This document shows positions 24,383-33,423 of a DNA stretch of 64,000 bases, piece by piece. How positions within the stretch are numbered: position 1 is the stretch's first letter; every line of letters starts with the position of its first letter. The position numbers and the translations under genes were made by a program. The notes under the pieces were generated by a model. It worked only from the letters and a program-made list of their open reading frames with translations. It made no database searches and was not told the DNA's origin. Source of the DNA: Streptomyces sp. S4.7 (lineage in GTDB: Bacteria > Actinomycetota > Actinomycetes > Streptomycetales > Streptomycetaceae); the NCBI RefSeq assembly GCF_010384365.1, contig NZ_CP048397.1, forward strand, positions 7,321,683-7,385,682, given 5' to 3'.

Positions 24383-25123
24383 ATGACTGATTCGACCGAA
24401 CAGCTCGCCCCCATGCCCGCCGACTGGCGGCGCGCCCTCGCCGTGGTCGCGCACCCGGACGACCTGGAGTACGGCTGCTCGGCCGCCGTCGCCGTCTGGA
24501 CCGATGAGGGCCGTGAGGTCACCTATCTCCTCGCGACCCGGGGCGAGGCGGGGATCGACACGATCGACCCCGTCACCGCGGCCCCGCTGCGCGAGCGGGA
24601 GCAGCGGGCGAGCGCGGCCGTCGTCGGTGTGTCCGAGGTGGTGTTCCTCGATCACAAGGACGGTGTGATCGAGGAAGGGCTCGCGCTGCGCCGGGACATC
24701 GCGGCGGCCATCCGCCGCTACCGCCCCGAACTCGTCATCACCCTCAACCACCGTGACACCTGGGGCGGCACCGCCTGGAACACCCCGGACCACCGCGCCG
24801 TCGGGCGCGCCACGCTCGACGCCGCCGGTGACGCGGGGAACCGGTGGATCTTCCCCGAACTGGCGCGGGAGGGGCTCCAGCCGTGGGACGGGGTGCGATG
24901 GGTGGCCGTCGCGGGATCCGCCACCCCGACGCACGCCGTCGACGCGACGGCCGGGCTGGAACGCTCCGTACAGTCGCTGCTCGAACACCGCAGCTATATC
25001 GAGGTGCTGACGGACGAGGACCCGGAGGCGTACTGCCGTACGTTCCTCACGGCCAACGCGCAGGGGGCGGCCGCGCGCTTCGGCGGCCGGCCCGCGGTGC
25101 CCTTCGAGGTCTTCGGCCGCTGA
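24383..25123 (+). CDS. PIG-L family deacetylase (LmbE-like)
   Basis: The 246-residue protein has the PIG-L metal-binding motif AHPDD (about 24-28) with the third ligand region TPDHRAVG (about 137-144). ATRGEAGID and FLDHKDG are typical of the family. The family removes acetyl groups from N-acetylglucosamine-containing small molecules (mycothiol biosynthesis and conjugate amidase relatives, antibiotic tailoring). The substrate here is unknown. There is no operon partner in the same direction closer than 85 bases. Confidence 0.92.
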   Translation: MTDSTEQLAPMPADWRRALAVVAHPDDLEYGCSAAVAVWTDEGREVTYLLATRGEAGIDTIDPVTAAPLREREQRASAAVVGVSEVVFLDHKDGVIEEGLALRRDIAAAIRRYRPELVITLNHRDTWGGTAWNTPDHRAVGRATLDAAGDAGNRWIFPELAREGLQPWDGVRWVAVAGSATPTHAVDATAGLERSVQSLLEHRSYIEVLTDEDPEAYCRTFLTANAQGAAARFGGRPAVPFEVFGR

Positions 25124-25208
25124 CGCGGCGGGCCGCGAGTCGCCTTTCATCTGTTTTTGGTGGTTTCGCAGCACGGTGAGCGCATCGCTCCCGTGATGTG
25201 GTTGCCGG

Positions 25209-26357
25209 ATGGAGAGACGGGCGCGGCGGAGCACGACCGGTGACATGGACGAGAGGCACTCCCGCCTCCAGCAGTACCCCTGGTTGCCCCCGGTACTGCT
25301 CGTCGCTTCCGTCGGCCTCGAACTGGTGACCCCGAAGATCGTCAGCGGCGCCGCGCTCATCGCCGTCGCCGCCATGGCGGCGGCCATCAGCGGCACGTTC
25401 CGCTACACCCTGCTGATCGTGGCCGTCGGCCTCGGGCTCACCGGCGTCTCCGCGATCCAGAGTCACCGCGGCTACGCGTCCGCGACCGTGCAACTGCTGG
25501 AAATCGTGATCGCCTCGGCTCTCGCGCTCGCCGTCCGGCGGATGCTCGACAGCCAGAGCGCCAGGTTCTCCCGGGTCAGATCCACCGCCGAGCAGTTGCA
25601 GCGGGCCGTGCTGCCACCGCTGCCCAGGATCGTCGGCCCGATGGCCGTCGCCTGCCGCTACGAAGCGGCGGACGCCGCCGCCCGGATCGGCGGCGACCTC
25701 TACGCCGTGGAGGAGACACCCTTCGGCCTCCGGCTGCTCATCGCCGATGTGCGTGGCAAGGGTCTCGGCGCGGTGTCGGCCGTCTCCATCGTCGTCGGCG
25801 CGTTCCGTGAGCGCGCCGAGTCCGAGCCGGACCTGGTGGGGCTCGCGAAACGGCTCGACCGTGCCATCGTCCGTTCCGTCGAGCAGTACGCGGACCCGTT
25901 CGCCGTCGACGCCGCCGAGGCCTTCGCCACCGCGCTCCTGGTCGAGATCGACCGGCCCGGCACCACCCTGCGGCTGCTGAGCTGCGGTCATCCCGCCCCC
26001 TATCTCGTACGGAACGGTGAGGTGAGCCAACTGGACACCGGCCAGCCGACGCCTCCGCTGGGCATGCGGGACCTCGCGCCCGGTATCGGCGGCACCCGTT
26101 CGTACGACTTCCCCGTCGGCGCCACCCTGCTCTGCGTCACGGACGGGGTGACGGAGGCGCGGAACGCGGACGGGACGTTCTACGACCCCCGCAGCGAGCT
26201 GAAGCCGGTCCCGGGCGGGGATCCGGAGCGGCTGATCGGGGCCCTGTTCTCGTCGGTCGGCCGCTGGACCAAGGGCGGACGCGACGACATGGCGGTGCTC
26301 GCGGTGGCGCGTTACGACGCCGACGAGTCTGTTCCCACAGGACAAGCGACCGCTTAG
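25209..26357 (+). CDS. Membrane-anchored SpoIIE/PP2C-type serine phosphatase
   Basis: About 120 N-terminal residues contain four or five hydrophobic segments (for example LPPVLLVASVGLELV, TLLIVAVGLGLTGV, IVIASALALAV). A PP2C-SpoIIE domain follows (about 145-375; LPPLPRIVGPMAVACRYEAAD, IGGDLYAVEETPFGLRLLIADVRGKGLGA, LLSCGHPAPYLVR, LLCVTDGVTEARN, RDDMAVL). The metal-binding Asp residues of GGDLY, DVRG and RDDMA are present. Such phosphatases dephosphorylate anti-sigma-factor antagonists in Streptomyces. No sensor PAS/GAF or kinase domain is fused. The start could also be the ATG at 25245. Confidence 0.88.
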   Translation: MERRARRSTTGDMDERHSRLQQYPWLPPVLLVASVGLELVTPKIVSGAALIAVAAMAAAISGTFRYTLLIVAVGLGLTGVSAIQSHRGYASATVQLLEIVIASALALAVRRMLDSQSARFSRVRSTAEQLQRAVLPPLPRIVGPMAVACRYEAADAAARIGGDLYAVEETPFGLRLLIADVRGKGLGAVSAVSIVVGAFRERAESEPDLVGLAKRLDRAIVRSVEQYADPFAVDAAEAFATALLVEIDRPGTTLRLLSCGHPAPYLVRNGEVSQLDTGQPTPPLGMRDLAPGIGGTRSYDFPVGATLLCVTDGVTEARNADGTFYDPRSELKPVPGGDPERLIGALFSSVGRWTKGGRDDMAVLAVARYDADESVPTGQATA

Positions 26358-26401
26358 TATGCGGTGAGCGCGTACCGACCCTCATCAGTGGAGGCCCCCG
26401 A

Positions 26402-27388
26402 ATGCAGGCATGGCGAGTGCACCGGAACGGCGAACCGGGCGAGGTGATGCGGCTGGACGAGGTGGACCGGCCGGCACCCGGTGACGGTCAGCTCCTGCTG
26501 AGGGTCCTCGCGGCGGACATCAACTTCCCCGACGCCCTGCTCTGCCGGGGCCAGTACCAGGTCCGCCCGCCGCTGCCCTTCACGCCCGGCGTCGAGGTCT
26601 GCGGCGAGACACCGGACGGGCGGCGCGTCATCGCGACCCCCGCGCTGCCCGACGGCGGACTCGCCGAGTACGTCGTCGCCGACGAGGCGGCCGTGCTCCC
26701 CGCGCCGGACGCGCTCGACGACGCCGAGGCGGCGGCCCTGCACATCGGCTACCAGACGGGCTGGTTCGGACTGCACCGCAGGGCGCACCTCCAGGCGGGC
26801 GAGACGCTGCTCGTGCACGCCGCCGCCGGAGGCGTCGGCAGCGCGGCAGTCCAGCTCGGCAAGGCGGCCGGCGCCACCGTCATCGGTGTGGCCGGCGGAC
26901 GCAACAAGGTGCGTGTGGCGCAGGAGCTGGGCTGCGACCATGTCATCGACCGGCGCACCGACGACATCGTCACCGCCGTGAAGGACCTCACCGGCGGGCG
27001 CGGCGCGGATGTCGTCTACGACCCGGTCGGCGGCGACGCGTACACCAAGTCCGCCAAGTGCGTGGCCTTCGAGGGCCGCATCCTCGTCATCGGCTTCGCC
27101 AGCGGCACCATCCCGGCCCCCGCGCTCAACCACGCGCTGGTGAAGAACTACGCGATCCTCGGGCTGCACTGGGGTCTGTACAACCAGAAGGACCCCGCCG
27201 CGATCCTCCACTGCCACCAGGAACTGACCGGACTCGCCGCCAAGGGCATCGTCAAGCCGCTGATCAGCGAGCGGGTGCCGATGGCGGACGCCGCGTCGGC
27301 CGTCCAGCGCGTGGCCGACGGCGCCACCACCGGCCGGCTGGTCGTGATCCCCGACCTGGCCGCGACATCGGGGGCGGGCGCCCGGTGA
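26402..27388 (+). CDS. NADPH:quinone oxidoreductase (MDR superfamily)
   Basis: The 328-residue medium-chain dehydrogenase/reductase of the zinc-free quinone reductase type has an N-terminal GroES-like domain (FTPGVEVCGE) and a Rossmann domain with LLVHAAAGGVGSAAVQLGKAAGATVIG (about 137-163). GADVVYDPVGGD also fits. It reduces quinones or enoyl/carbonyl groups with NADPH. GGAGG lies upstream of ATG 26402. Its stop overlaps the start of the acyl-CoA dehydrogenase gene (GTGA), giving a three-gene translationally coupled unit, which suggests a role in fatty-acid or acyl-CoA breakdown. Confidence 0.92.
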   Translation: MQAWRVHRNGEPGEVMRLDEVDRPAPGDGQLLLRVLAADINFPDALLCRGQYQVRPPLPFTPGVEVCGETPDGRRVIATPALPDGGLAEYVVADEAAVLPAPDALDDAEAAALHIGYQTGWFGLHRRAHLQAGETLLVHAAAGGVGSAAVQLGKAAGATVIGVAGGRNKVRVAQELGCDHVIDRRTDDIVTAVKDLTGGRGADVVYDPVGGDAYTKSAKCVAFEGRILVIGFASGTIPAPALNHALVKNYAILGLHWGLYNQKDPAAILHCHQELTGLAAKGIVKPLISERVPMADAASAVQRVADGATTGRLVVIPDLAATSGAGAR

Positions 27389-28605
27389 CCGGGCCGGACG
27401 CGGCCGAACTGCGCCGCCGCACCGAGGACTTGCTCGCGGCCGATCCACCGGCCGATACGGCACCGGCCGACTTCCTGAAGGCCCGCTTCGACGCCGGACT
27501 CGCCTGGGTGCACTTCCCCGCCGGCCTCGGCGGACTCGACGCCCCGCGCTCACTCCAGTCGGTTGTCGACGCCCGACTGGCCGCCGCAGGAGCCCCCGAC
27601 AACGATCCGCGCCGAATCGGCATCGGCCTGGGTATGGCCGCGCCCACCATCCTCGCGTACGGCACCGACGAGCAGAAGCGCCGCTTCCTGCGGCCCCTGT
27701 GGGTCGGCGACGAGGTCTGGTGCCAGCTGTTCAGCGAGCCCGGCGCCGGGTCCGACCTCGCCGCGCTCGCGACCCGCGCCGTACGCGACGACAACGGCGA
27801 ACACGGCGGCGAACCCAGTGGTGGGGGCGACTGGATCGTCGACGGGCAGAAGGTGTGGACCTCCAGCGCCCACCTCGCGCGCTGGGCCATCCTCATAGCA
27901 CGCACCGACCCCGCCCTGCCCAAGCACCAGGGCATCAGCTACTTCATCTGCGACATGACCGACCCGGGCGTCGAGGTCCGGCCGCTGCGTCAGATAACCG
28001 GCGAGGCCGAGTTCAACGAGGTGTTCCTCACCGACGTCCGGATCCCCGACGCCCACCGGCTCGGCCCGGTCGGCGACGGCTGGAAGGTCGCGCGGACCAC
28101 CCTCATGAACGAACGCGTCTCGATCGGTGGCGCCCGTCTGCCCCGCGAGGGCGGCATGATCGGCACGGTCTCCCGGACCTGGCGCGAGCGCCCCGAACTG
28201 CGCACCCACGAACTGCACCAGCGTCTCCTCGCGCTCTGGGTGGAGGCCGAAGTCGCACGGCTGACCGGTGAACGCCTGCGCCAGCAGCTCGCCGTGGGCA
28301 GGCCCGGCCCCGAAGGCTCGGGCCTGAAGCTCTCGTTCGCCCGGCTCAACCAGGAGATCAGCGGACTGGAAGTCGAACTCCTCGGCGACGAAGGCCTGTT
28401 GTACGACGACTGGACGATGCGGCGCCCGGAGCTGGTCGACTTCACCGGCCGCGAGGCGGGGTACCGCTATCTGCGCTCGAAGGGCAACTCCATCGAGGGC
28501 GGTACGAGCGAGGTACTGCTCAACATCGTCGCCGAACGCGTCCTCGGGCTGCCCGCCGAGCCGCGCGACGACAAGGACGTCGCATGGAAGGACCTCGCCC
28601 GATGA
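27385..28605 (+). CDS. Acyl-CoA dehydrogenase (subunit 1 of an adjacent pair)
   Basis: The 406-residue acyl-CoA dehydrogenase has the FAD and substrate motifs FSEPGAGSDLAALATRA and DGQKVWTSSAHLARW, and the C-terminal SIEGGTSEVLLNIVAERVLGLP. The Glu of IEGGT is the likely catalytic base region. The GTG at 27385 overlaps the quinone reductase stop by 4 bases. It is followed with a 4-base overlap by a second acyl-CoA dehydrogenase. In actinobacteria, adjacent pairs often form alpha2beta2 enzymes acting on ring- or side-chain-linked CoA thioesters (FadE pairs). The actual substrate is unknown. Confidence 0.92.
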   Translation: MTGPDAAELRRRTEDLLAADPPADTAPADFLKARFDAGLAWVHFPAGLGGLDAPRSLQSVVDARLAAAGAPDNDPRRIGIGLGMAAPTILAYGTDEQKRRFLRPLWVGDEVWCQLFSEPGAGSDLAALATRAVRDDNGEHGGEPSGGGDWIVDGQKVWTSSAHLARWAILIARTDPALPKHQGISYFICDMTDPGVEVRPLRQITGEAEFNEVFLTDVRIPDAHRLGPVGDGWKVARTTLMNERVSIGGARLPREGGMIGTVSRTWRERPELRTHELHQRLLALWVEAEVARLTGERLRQQLAVGRPGPEGSGLKLSFARLNQEISGLEVELLGDEGLLYDDWTMRRPELVDFTGREAGYRYLRSKGNSIEGGTSEVLLNIVAERVLGLPAEPRDDKDVAWKDLAR

Positions 28606-29816
28606 GCACGGTGAACGACCTGAACACGGACCCGGAGACGGAGAGGGACACGGAGACCGGGACGGTCGGGGCCGCGCCCGACCTGCTGTACTCCGAGGCG
28701 GAGGACGACCTGCGCGCCGCCGTACGGTCCCTGCTCACCGGCCGCGCCGACCTCCCCGCCGCGCTCGCCCGCGCCGAATCGGGCGCGCCCTACGACACCG
28801 CGCTCTGGACGTCGCTCGCCGCCGGGATCGGCGCGGCCGGGCTGCTCGTCCCCGAAGCCCTCGGGGGCCAGGGCGCGAGCCACCGCGAAGCGGCGGTGGT
28901 GCTGGAGGAGCTGGGCCGGACGGTCACGCCCGCGCCGTACCTGACCAGTTCCGTGATCGCGACGCAGACGCTGCTCGCGCTGAGCCCGCGGAGTCCGCGG
29001 GGCGCCGGGAGCGCGGCCGCCGGCGAACTGCTCGGCGCGCTGGCCGGCGGCCGTACGGTCGCCGTGCTCGCCGTCCCGCTCTCCACCGGGCCGGACGCCC
29101 CGCTCCCCACCGCCACCACGAGCGGCGGCGTCAGGGCCGTGGCCGATGCCGCGATCGCCGATGTCCTGCTCGTCCTGAGCGACGACGGGCTGTACGCGGT
29201 CGAGACGTCGGCGCCCGGCGTCACCGTCCGCCCGGGGACCCCGCTCGACCTCACGCGCCCGCTCGCCACCGTCACCGTGGCGCCCGCCGCCCTCGCCGCC
29301 GGGACGCGGCTCGCGCAATCCGGTACGGCCCCCGGCGCCGCGGAGGCCGCCGTACGCCGTGGACTGCTCGCGGGGGCGGGACTGCTCGCCTCCGAGCAAC
29401 TCGGGCTCGCGGAAAGGTGCTTGGAGGAGACGGTGCGGCACACCCGCGAACGGCACCAGTTCAACCGGCCCATCGGCTCGTTCCAGGCGCTCAAGCACCG
29501 GATGGCACACCTCTGGCTGGAGGTCGTGTCGGCCCGCGCCGCCGCCCGGAGCGCCGTCGACGCGCTGGCCACCGACAGCCCCGACGCGCCGCTCGCCGTG
29601 GCGGTCGCCCAGGCGTACTGCGGCCGGGTCGCCGTGCACGCGGCCGAGGAGTGCGTCCAACTCCACGGCGGCATCGGCATGACCTGGGAGCACTCCGCGC
29701 ATCTGTATCTCAAGCGCGCCAAGTCGGCGGAGATCGCGCTGGGTTCGACCGGATCGCACCGTGAGGCGGTCGCGAACCTGACCGCTCTTCCCGCGCCCGG
29801 CGCCCCCGCACCGTAG
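28602..29816 (+). CDS. Acyl-CoA dehydrogenase (subunit 2 of the pair)
   Basis: The 404-residue acyl-CoA dehydrogenase fold has an acidic N-terminal extension (about 1-25; DPETERDTETGTVG) and shortened middle beta domain motifs. The C-terminal sequence QLHGGIGMTWEHSAHLYLKRAKS matches the second subunit type of actinobacterial heteromeric enzymes. RHQFNRPIGSFQALKHRMA is the conserved FAD-contact helix. The start codon is within ATGA at 28602-28605, overlapping the previous stop. It probably pairs with the upstream protein. It ends the operon before the nickel-transport promoter. Confidence 0.9.
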   Translation: MSTVNDLNTDPETERDTETGTVGAAPDLLYSEAEDDLRAAVRSLLTGRADLPAALARAESGAPYDTALWTSLAAGIGAAGLLVPEALGGQGASHREAAVVLEELGRTVTPAPYLTSSVIATQTLLALSPRSPRGAGSAAAGELLGALAGGRTVAVLAVPLSTGPDAPLPTATTSGGVRAVADAAIADVLLVLSDDGLYAVETSAPGVTVRPGTPLDLTRPLATVTVAPAALAAGTRLAQSGTAPGAAEAAVRRGLLAGAGLLASEQLGLAERCLEETVRHTRERHQFNRPIGSFQALKHRMAHLWLEVVSARAAARSAVDALATDSPDAPLAVAVAQAYCGRVAVHAAEECVQLHGGIGMTWEHSAHLYLKRAKSAEIALGSTGSHREAVANLTALPAPGAPAP

Positions 29817-29874
29817 TTCCGGCCGCCGGTCGGCTCCATACGACCTGGACAAGCACCCCTTTACATACTGTTTA

Positions 29875-29893
29875 ATTGCGAGTCGTTCGCAAT
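29875..29893 (+). promoter_or_regulatory. Nur box (nickel-responsive Fur-family operator)
   Basis: ATTGCGA (29875-29881), a 5-base spacer (GTCGT) and TCGCAAT (29887-29893) form a perfect 7-bp inverted repeat 33 bases before the nikA start. The published Streptomyces Nur consensus is TTGCAA-N5-TTGCAA. This site matches it except for the two symmetric A-to-G/T-to-C changes (TTGCGA-N5-TCGCAA). Nickel-dependent repression of the following importer operon by Nur is inferred. Confidence 0.75.
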
Positions 29894-29925
29894 AACGTTT
29901 GATCTTCAGTAGGGGTGTGGAATCC

Positions 29926-31524
29926 ATGACCGCCCGTTCGATACGCGGCACGGCCGCGGCGGCGCTGGCCGGTTCGCTGGCCTTCACCGCCACGGCCTGC
30001 TCGAACCCGGACAGCGGCTCCGGTCCCGACGGCGGGGACCAGGAGTCCGCGGTCGTCGGGATCGCCTACGAGCCGGACAGCCTCAGCCCGCTGCTCGGCT
30101 ACGGCAAGGACGGCAACTCCAAGCTCTTCGACGGGCTGCTCGCGGTCGACGGCGACATGAACCTCAGGCCCGCCCTCGCCTCCGCGCTCCCCGAGGTCGG
30201 CGCGGACGGCACGACCTACACCTACCGGCTGCGCGACGACGTGAAGTTCAGCGACGGCAAGCCCTTCAGCGCAGCGGACGTCGTCTTCACCTACCGCACC
30301 ATCCTGGACGCGAAGACCAACAACCCGTCCAAGACCGAGCTGGCGGCGATCAAGGACGTCACCGCCAGGGGCGAGGACACCGTCGTGTTCACCCTCAAGT
30401 ACCCCTACGCGCCCTTCGCCCAGCGGACCGTGCTGCCCATCGCGCCGGAACACCTGGCGGGCAGGCAGGACGTCAACACCGGCCCTTTCACCACCAAGCC
30501 CGTCGGCACGGGGCCCTATCTCCTCACCAACTGGTCCAAGGGCGAGAAGATCAGCTTCAAGGCCAACCCGGACTACTGGGACGGCGAGCCCAAGGTGAAG
30601 AAGTTCACCATGGCGATCATCAAGGACGACGACGTCCGCGCCACCCGGCTGCGCGCCGGAGACCTCGACGGCGCGATCCTGCCGCCCAACCTCGCCAAGG
30701 GCTTCGAGAACGACAAGGGCAGGCGGACCTACTCGGCCACGTCGTACGACTACCGAACCGTCACCCTGCCGACCCACAACAAGGTCGCGGGCGACAACGC
30801 CGTGCGCCGCGCGCTCGACATCGCCGTCGACCGCGACACCATGGTCGACAAGGTCCTCGACGGCGCGGGCAGGGCCGCCCACGGCCCGGTCCCCACCGGC
30901 AGCGAGTGGTTCACCAAGGGCACCGAGCGCGTGCACGACCTCGCGAAGGCCGAGCGGATCCTCGACGAGGCGGGCTGGAAGACCGGCCGGGACGGCGTCC
31001 GTACGAAGGACGGCGTACGCGCGAGCTTCCCGCTCTGGTACCTGAGCGGCGACAAACTCCGCCAGGACCACGCGCTCGCCTACGCCTCCGACGCCAAGAA
31101 GGCCGGCATCGACATCAAGACCCAGGCAGGCACCTGGGAGGTCATCGAGCCGCGGATGAGGACCGACGCGGTCCTGGCGGGCGGCGGAGCCCCCGGCGAC
31201 CCGGACTTCGACCAGTTCAGCCTGCTCAACTCCACTCTCGCCGGCGACGGCTTCAACAACATGGCCTGGTACGACAATCCGGCCGTCGACAAGGCACTCG
31301 ACGCCGGTCGCGAGAGCGGGGACAAGCAGGCCCGCAAGGCCGCGTACGACACCGTCCAGCGCGAGCTGGTGAAGGACCCCGGCTACACCTTCCTCACCCA
31401 CATCGACCATGTGTACGTCGTGAACGACACCTGGGGCACCCTCACCACCCAGGTCGAGCCGCACGACCACGGCCTCGCTTCCGGCCCGTGGTGGAACGTC
31501 GAGAAGTGGGCCCCCACACCGTGA
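29926..31524 (+). CDS. nikA: Nickel ABC transporter, substrate-binding lipoprotein
   Basis: The 532-residue SBP family 5 (peptide/nickel-binding) lipoprotein has a signal sequence with Cys25 at the lipobox position (TATACSN). Family motifs include GIAYEPDSLSPL, TYTYRLRDDVKFSDGKPFSAADVVFTYRTI, PVGTGPYLL and NPDYWDGEPKVKKF. It captures Ni or a Ni-chelate outside the membrane and delivers it to the permease pair. Nickel specificity is inferred from the Nur box and from the gene order, which matches the S. coelicolor nikABCDE operon. SBP5 proteins alone could equally bind peptides. The stop overlaps the start of the first permease gene by 4 bases. Confidence 0.82.
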   Translation: MTARSIRGTAAAALAGSLAFTATACSNPDSGSGPDGGDQESAVVGIAYEPDSLSPLLGYGKDGNSKLFDGLLAVDGDMNLRPALASALPEVGADGTTYTYRLRDDVKFSDGKPFSAADVVFTYRTILDAKTNNPSKTELAAIKDVTARGEDTVVFTLKYPYAPFAQRTVLPIAPEHLAGRQDVNTGPFTTKPVGTGPYLLTNWSKGEKISFKANPDYWDGEPKVKKFTMAIIKDDDVRATRLRAGDLDGAILPPNLAKGFENDKGRRTYSATSYDYRTVTLPTHNKVAGDNAVRRALDIAVDRDTMVDKVLDGAGRAAHGPVPTGSEWFTKGTERVHDLAKAERILDEAGWKTGRDGVRTKDGVRASFPLWYLSGDKLRQDHALAYASDAKKAGIDIKTQAGTWEVIEPRMRTDAVLAGGGAPGDPDFDQFSLLNSTLAGDGFNNMAWYDNPAVDKALDAGRESGDKQARKAAYDTVQRELVKDPGYTFLTHIDHVYVVNDTWGTLTTQVEPHDHGLASGPWWNVEKWAPTP

Positions 31525-32513
31525 ACCGACGCCTCCCGTGGGGGGCGATGGCCCGTATGACGGGGCGGCGGCTGCTGTTCGCCGCACCCGTCCTGCTGGT
31601 CGTCACCTTCGGCGTCTTCGCCGTCGCCGCCGCCTCACCCTTCGACCCCGTCAAGTCGTACGCCGGCACCGCCGGTCTCAGCGCCTCGCAGGAGACCCTC
31701 GACCAGCTGCGCGCCAACCTCGGCGTCGACCAGCCGCTCGTCGCGTGCTGGTGGGAGTGGCTGACATCGGCCGTCACCGGCGATCTCGGCGACTCCGCCG
31801 TCATGCGCAGACCGGTCGCCGACGTGATCACCGAACGCCTCGGCTGGTCCGTGCTCCTGGCCACCTCCGCCTTCGTCCTCGCGATCCTGCTCGGCACGGC
31901 GCTCGGTGTGGCCGCGGCCCGGCGCCCCGGCGGCTGGCTCGACCGGTGCGTCGGCTCCGCCGCGTACACCCTGGAGGCCGCGCCCGCGTTCTGGCTCGGA
32001 CTGCTCGCCATCTGGTTCTTCGCCCTGCGGCTCGGTGTCCTGCCGGCCGGCGGGCTCACCGACTCCGGGAGCGACACCGTCACCTTCGGCCAGGTCGCCT
32101 CGCACCTGGTGCTGCCCGCCGCCGTGCTCGGCGTCTCGCAGATGCCGTGGTTCTACCTCTACGTACGACAGGGCGTCGCCGACGCGCTGGAGGAGGACCC
32201 GGTACGCGGGGCGCGCGCCCGGGGACTGAGCGAACGCACCGTACTGCTCGGCCACGCCTGGCGCTCCGGCATGCTGCCGATGCTCACCCTCATCGGCTCC
32301 CGTGTCCCCGAACTCATCACCGGCGCCCTCCTCATCGAGACGGTGTTCAGCTGGCCGGGGATCGCGGCGGCCACCGTCGAGGCGGCGACCTCCGTGGACT
32401 TCCCGCTGCTGGCCGCTCTCACCGTGCTCGCCACGGCCGCCGTGCTCATCGGCAACCTGCTCTCCGACCTGCTGTACGGACTCGCCGACCCGAGGGTGGG
32501 CTTCGATGGCTGA
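31521..32513 (+). CDS. nikB: Nickel ABC transporter, inner-membrane permease
   Basis: The 330-residue BPD_transp_1-type permease has an N-terminal membrane anchor (LLFAAPVLLVVTFGVFAVAAA) and five further helices. The EAA loop lies near DPVRGARARGLSERTVLLGHAWRSGMLP, where the ATPases dock. ETVFSWPGI is the usual family signature. GTG at 31521 gives a 4-base overlap with nikA. ATG at 31548, preceded by a G-rich ribosome-binding sequence, is an alternative start. It pairs with the next gene as a heterodimeric channel. The 3' end overlaps that gene by 8 bases. Confidence 0.85.
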   Translation: MNRRLPWGAMARMTGRRLLFAAPVLLVVTFGVFAVAAASPFDPVKSYAGTAGLSASQETLDQLRANLGVDQPLVACWWEWLTSAVTGDLGDSAVMRRPVADVITERLGWSVLLATSAFVLAILLGTALGVAAARRPGGWLDRCVGSAAYTLEAAPAFWLGLLAIWFFALRLGVLPAGGLTDSGSDTVTFGQVASHLVLPAAVLGVSQMPWFYLYVRQGVADALEEDPVRGARARGLSERTVLLGHAWRSGMLPMLTLIGSRVPELITGALLIETVFSWPGIAAATVEAATSVDFPLLAALTVLATAAVLIGNLLSDLLYGLADPRVGFDG

Positions 32514-33423
32514 CACCACCACGCGCACCACCCGTCCCGAGGACGCGCCGAAGACGGCGAGCGACCCCCGGTGGCGCTCCCGCGGGCGCAGCCGCCGCTC
32601 GACCCGGAGCGTCCGCGCGGTCACCTCGGCCGTGATCGTCGCCGCGGTGGCCCTGGCCGTCCTGGTCGTCCCGCCGGTCGTCCAGCTCGACGAACAGGCC
32701 GTCGACCTCGCGCTCAAGCTCCAACCGCCGTCCCTCGCGCACCCGTTCGGCACCGACGACGTCGGCCGCGATCTGCTCCTGCGCTGTGTGTACGGGCTCC
32801 GCGTCTCGCTCCTCGTCGGACTGGTCGCCGCCCTCGTGGCCACCGTCATCGGCACGGCGGTCGGTGCCGCCGCCGCGGCCTTCGGCGGCTGGACCGACCG
32901 CGTCGTCATGCGTCTCGTCGACACCTTCTCCTCGGTGCCGCACCTGCTCCTCGGGATCTTCATCGTCGCGATGTTCCGGCCCGGCGTCTGGCCGGTGATC
33001 GTGTCGGTCGCCCTGACCCACTGGCTCTCCACCGCCCGGATCGTCCGCTCCGAGGTCCTGTCGCTGCGCTCGCGCCCGTACGTGGACGCCGCGGTCTCCG
33101 GCGGCTCCTCGCGGTGGCGCATCACCGTGCGCCATCTGCTGCCGGGGGTCCTGCCGCAGGCGGGGCTCGCCGCCGTGCTCATGGTGCCGCACGCCATGTG
33201 GCACGAGTCGGCGCTCTCCTTCCTCGGCCTCGGTCTGCCCAGCCACCAGGCGAGCCTCGGCAATCTGGTGCAGACGGCGCGCGGGTCGCTGCTCGCGGGC
33301 GACTGGTGGCCGACGCTCTTCCCCGGTCTGTTCCTGATCGTCCCGACGCTCGCCATCGCCGGCCTCGCCGGGGTGTGGCGGGAACGGATCAATCCGCGCC
33401 GCCGATCGGAGCTGATGCTGTGA
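32506..33423 (+). CDS. nikC: Nickel ABC transporter, second inner-membrane permease
   Basis: The 305-residue permease of the DppC/NikC type has a basic N-terminal tail (RWRSRGRSRRSTRSVR), the family motif HPFGTDDVGRDLLLRCVYG (about 82-100) and an EAA loop region (RSRPYVDAAVSGGSSRWRITVRHLLPG). The C-terminal helix has ESALSFLGLGLP, diagnostic of this subfamily. ATG at 32506 overlaps the upstream stop by 8 bases. Its stop overlaps the ATPase start by 4 bases. Confidence 0.85.
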   Translation: MADTTTRTTRPEDAPKTASDPRWRSRGRSRRSTRSVRAVTSAVIVAAVALAVLVVPPVVQLDEQAVDLALKLQPPSLAHPFGTDDVGRDLLLRCVYGLRVSLLVGLVAALVATVIGTAVGAAAAAFGGWTDRVVMRLVDTFSSVPHLLLGIFIVAMFRPGVWPVIVSVALTHWLSTARIVRSEVLSLRSRPYVDAAVSGGSSRWRITVRHLLPGVLPQAGLAAVLMVPHAMWHESALSFLGLGLPSHQASLGNLVQTARGSLLAGDWWPTLFPGLFLIVPTLAIAGLAGVWRERINPRRRSELML

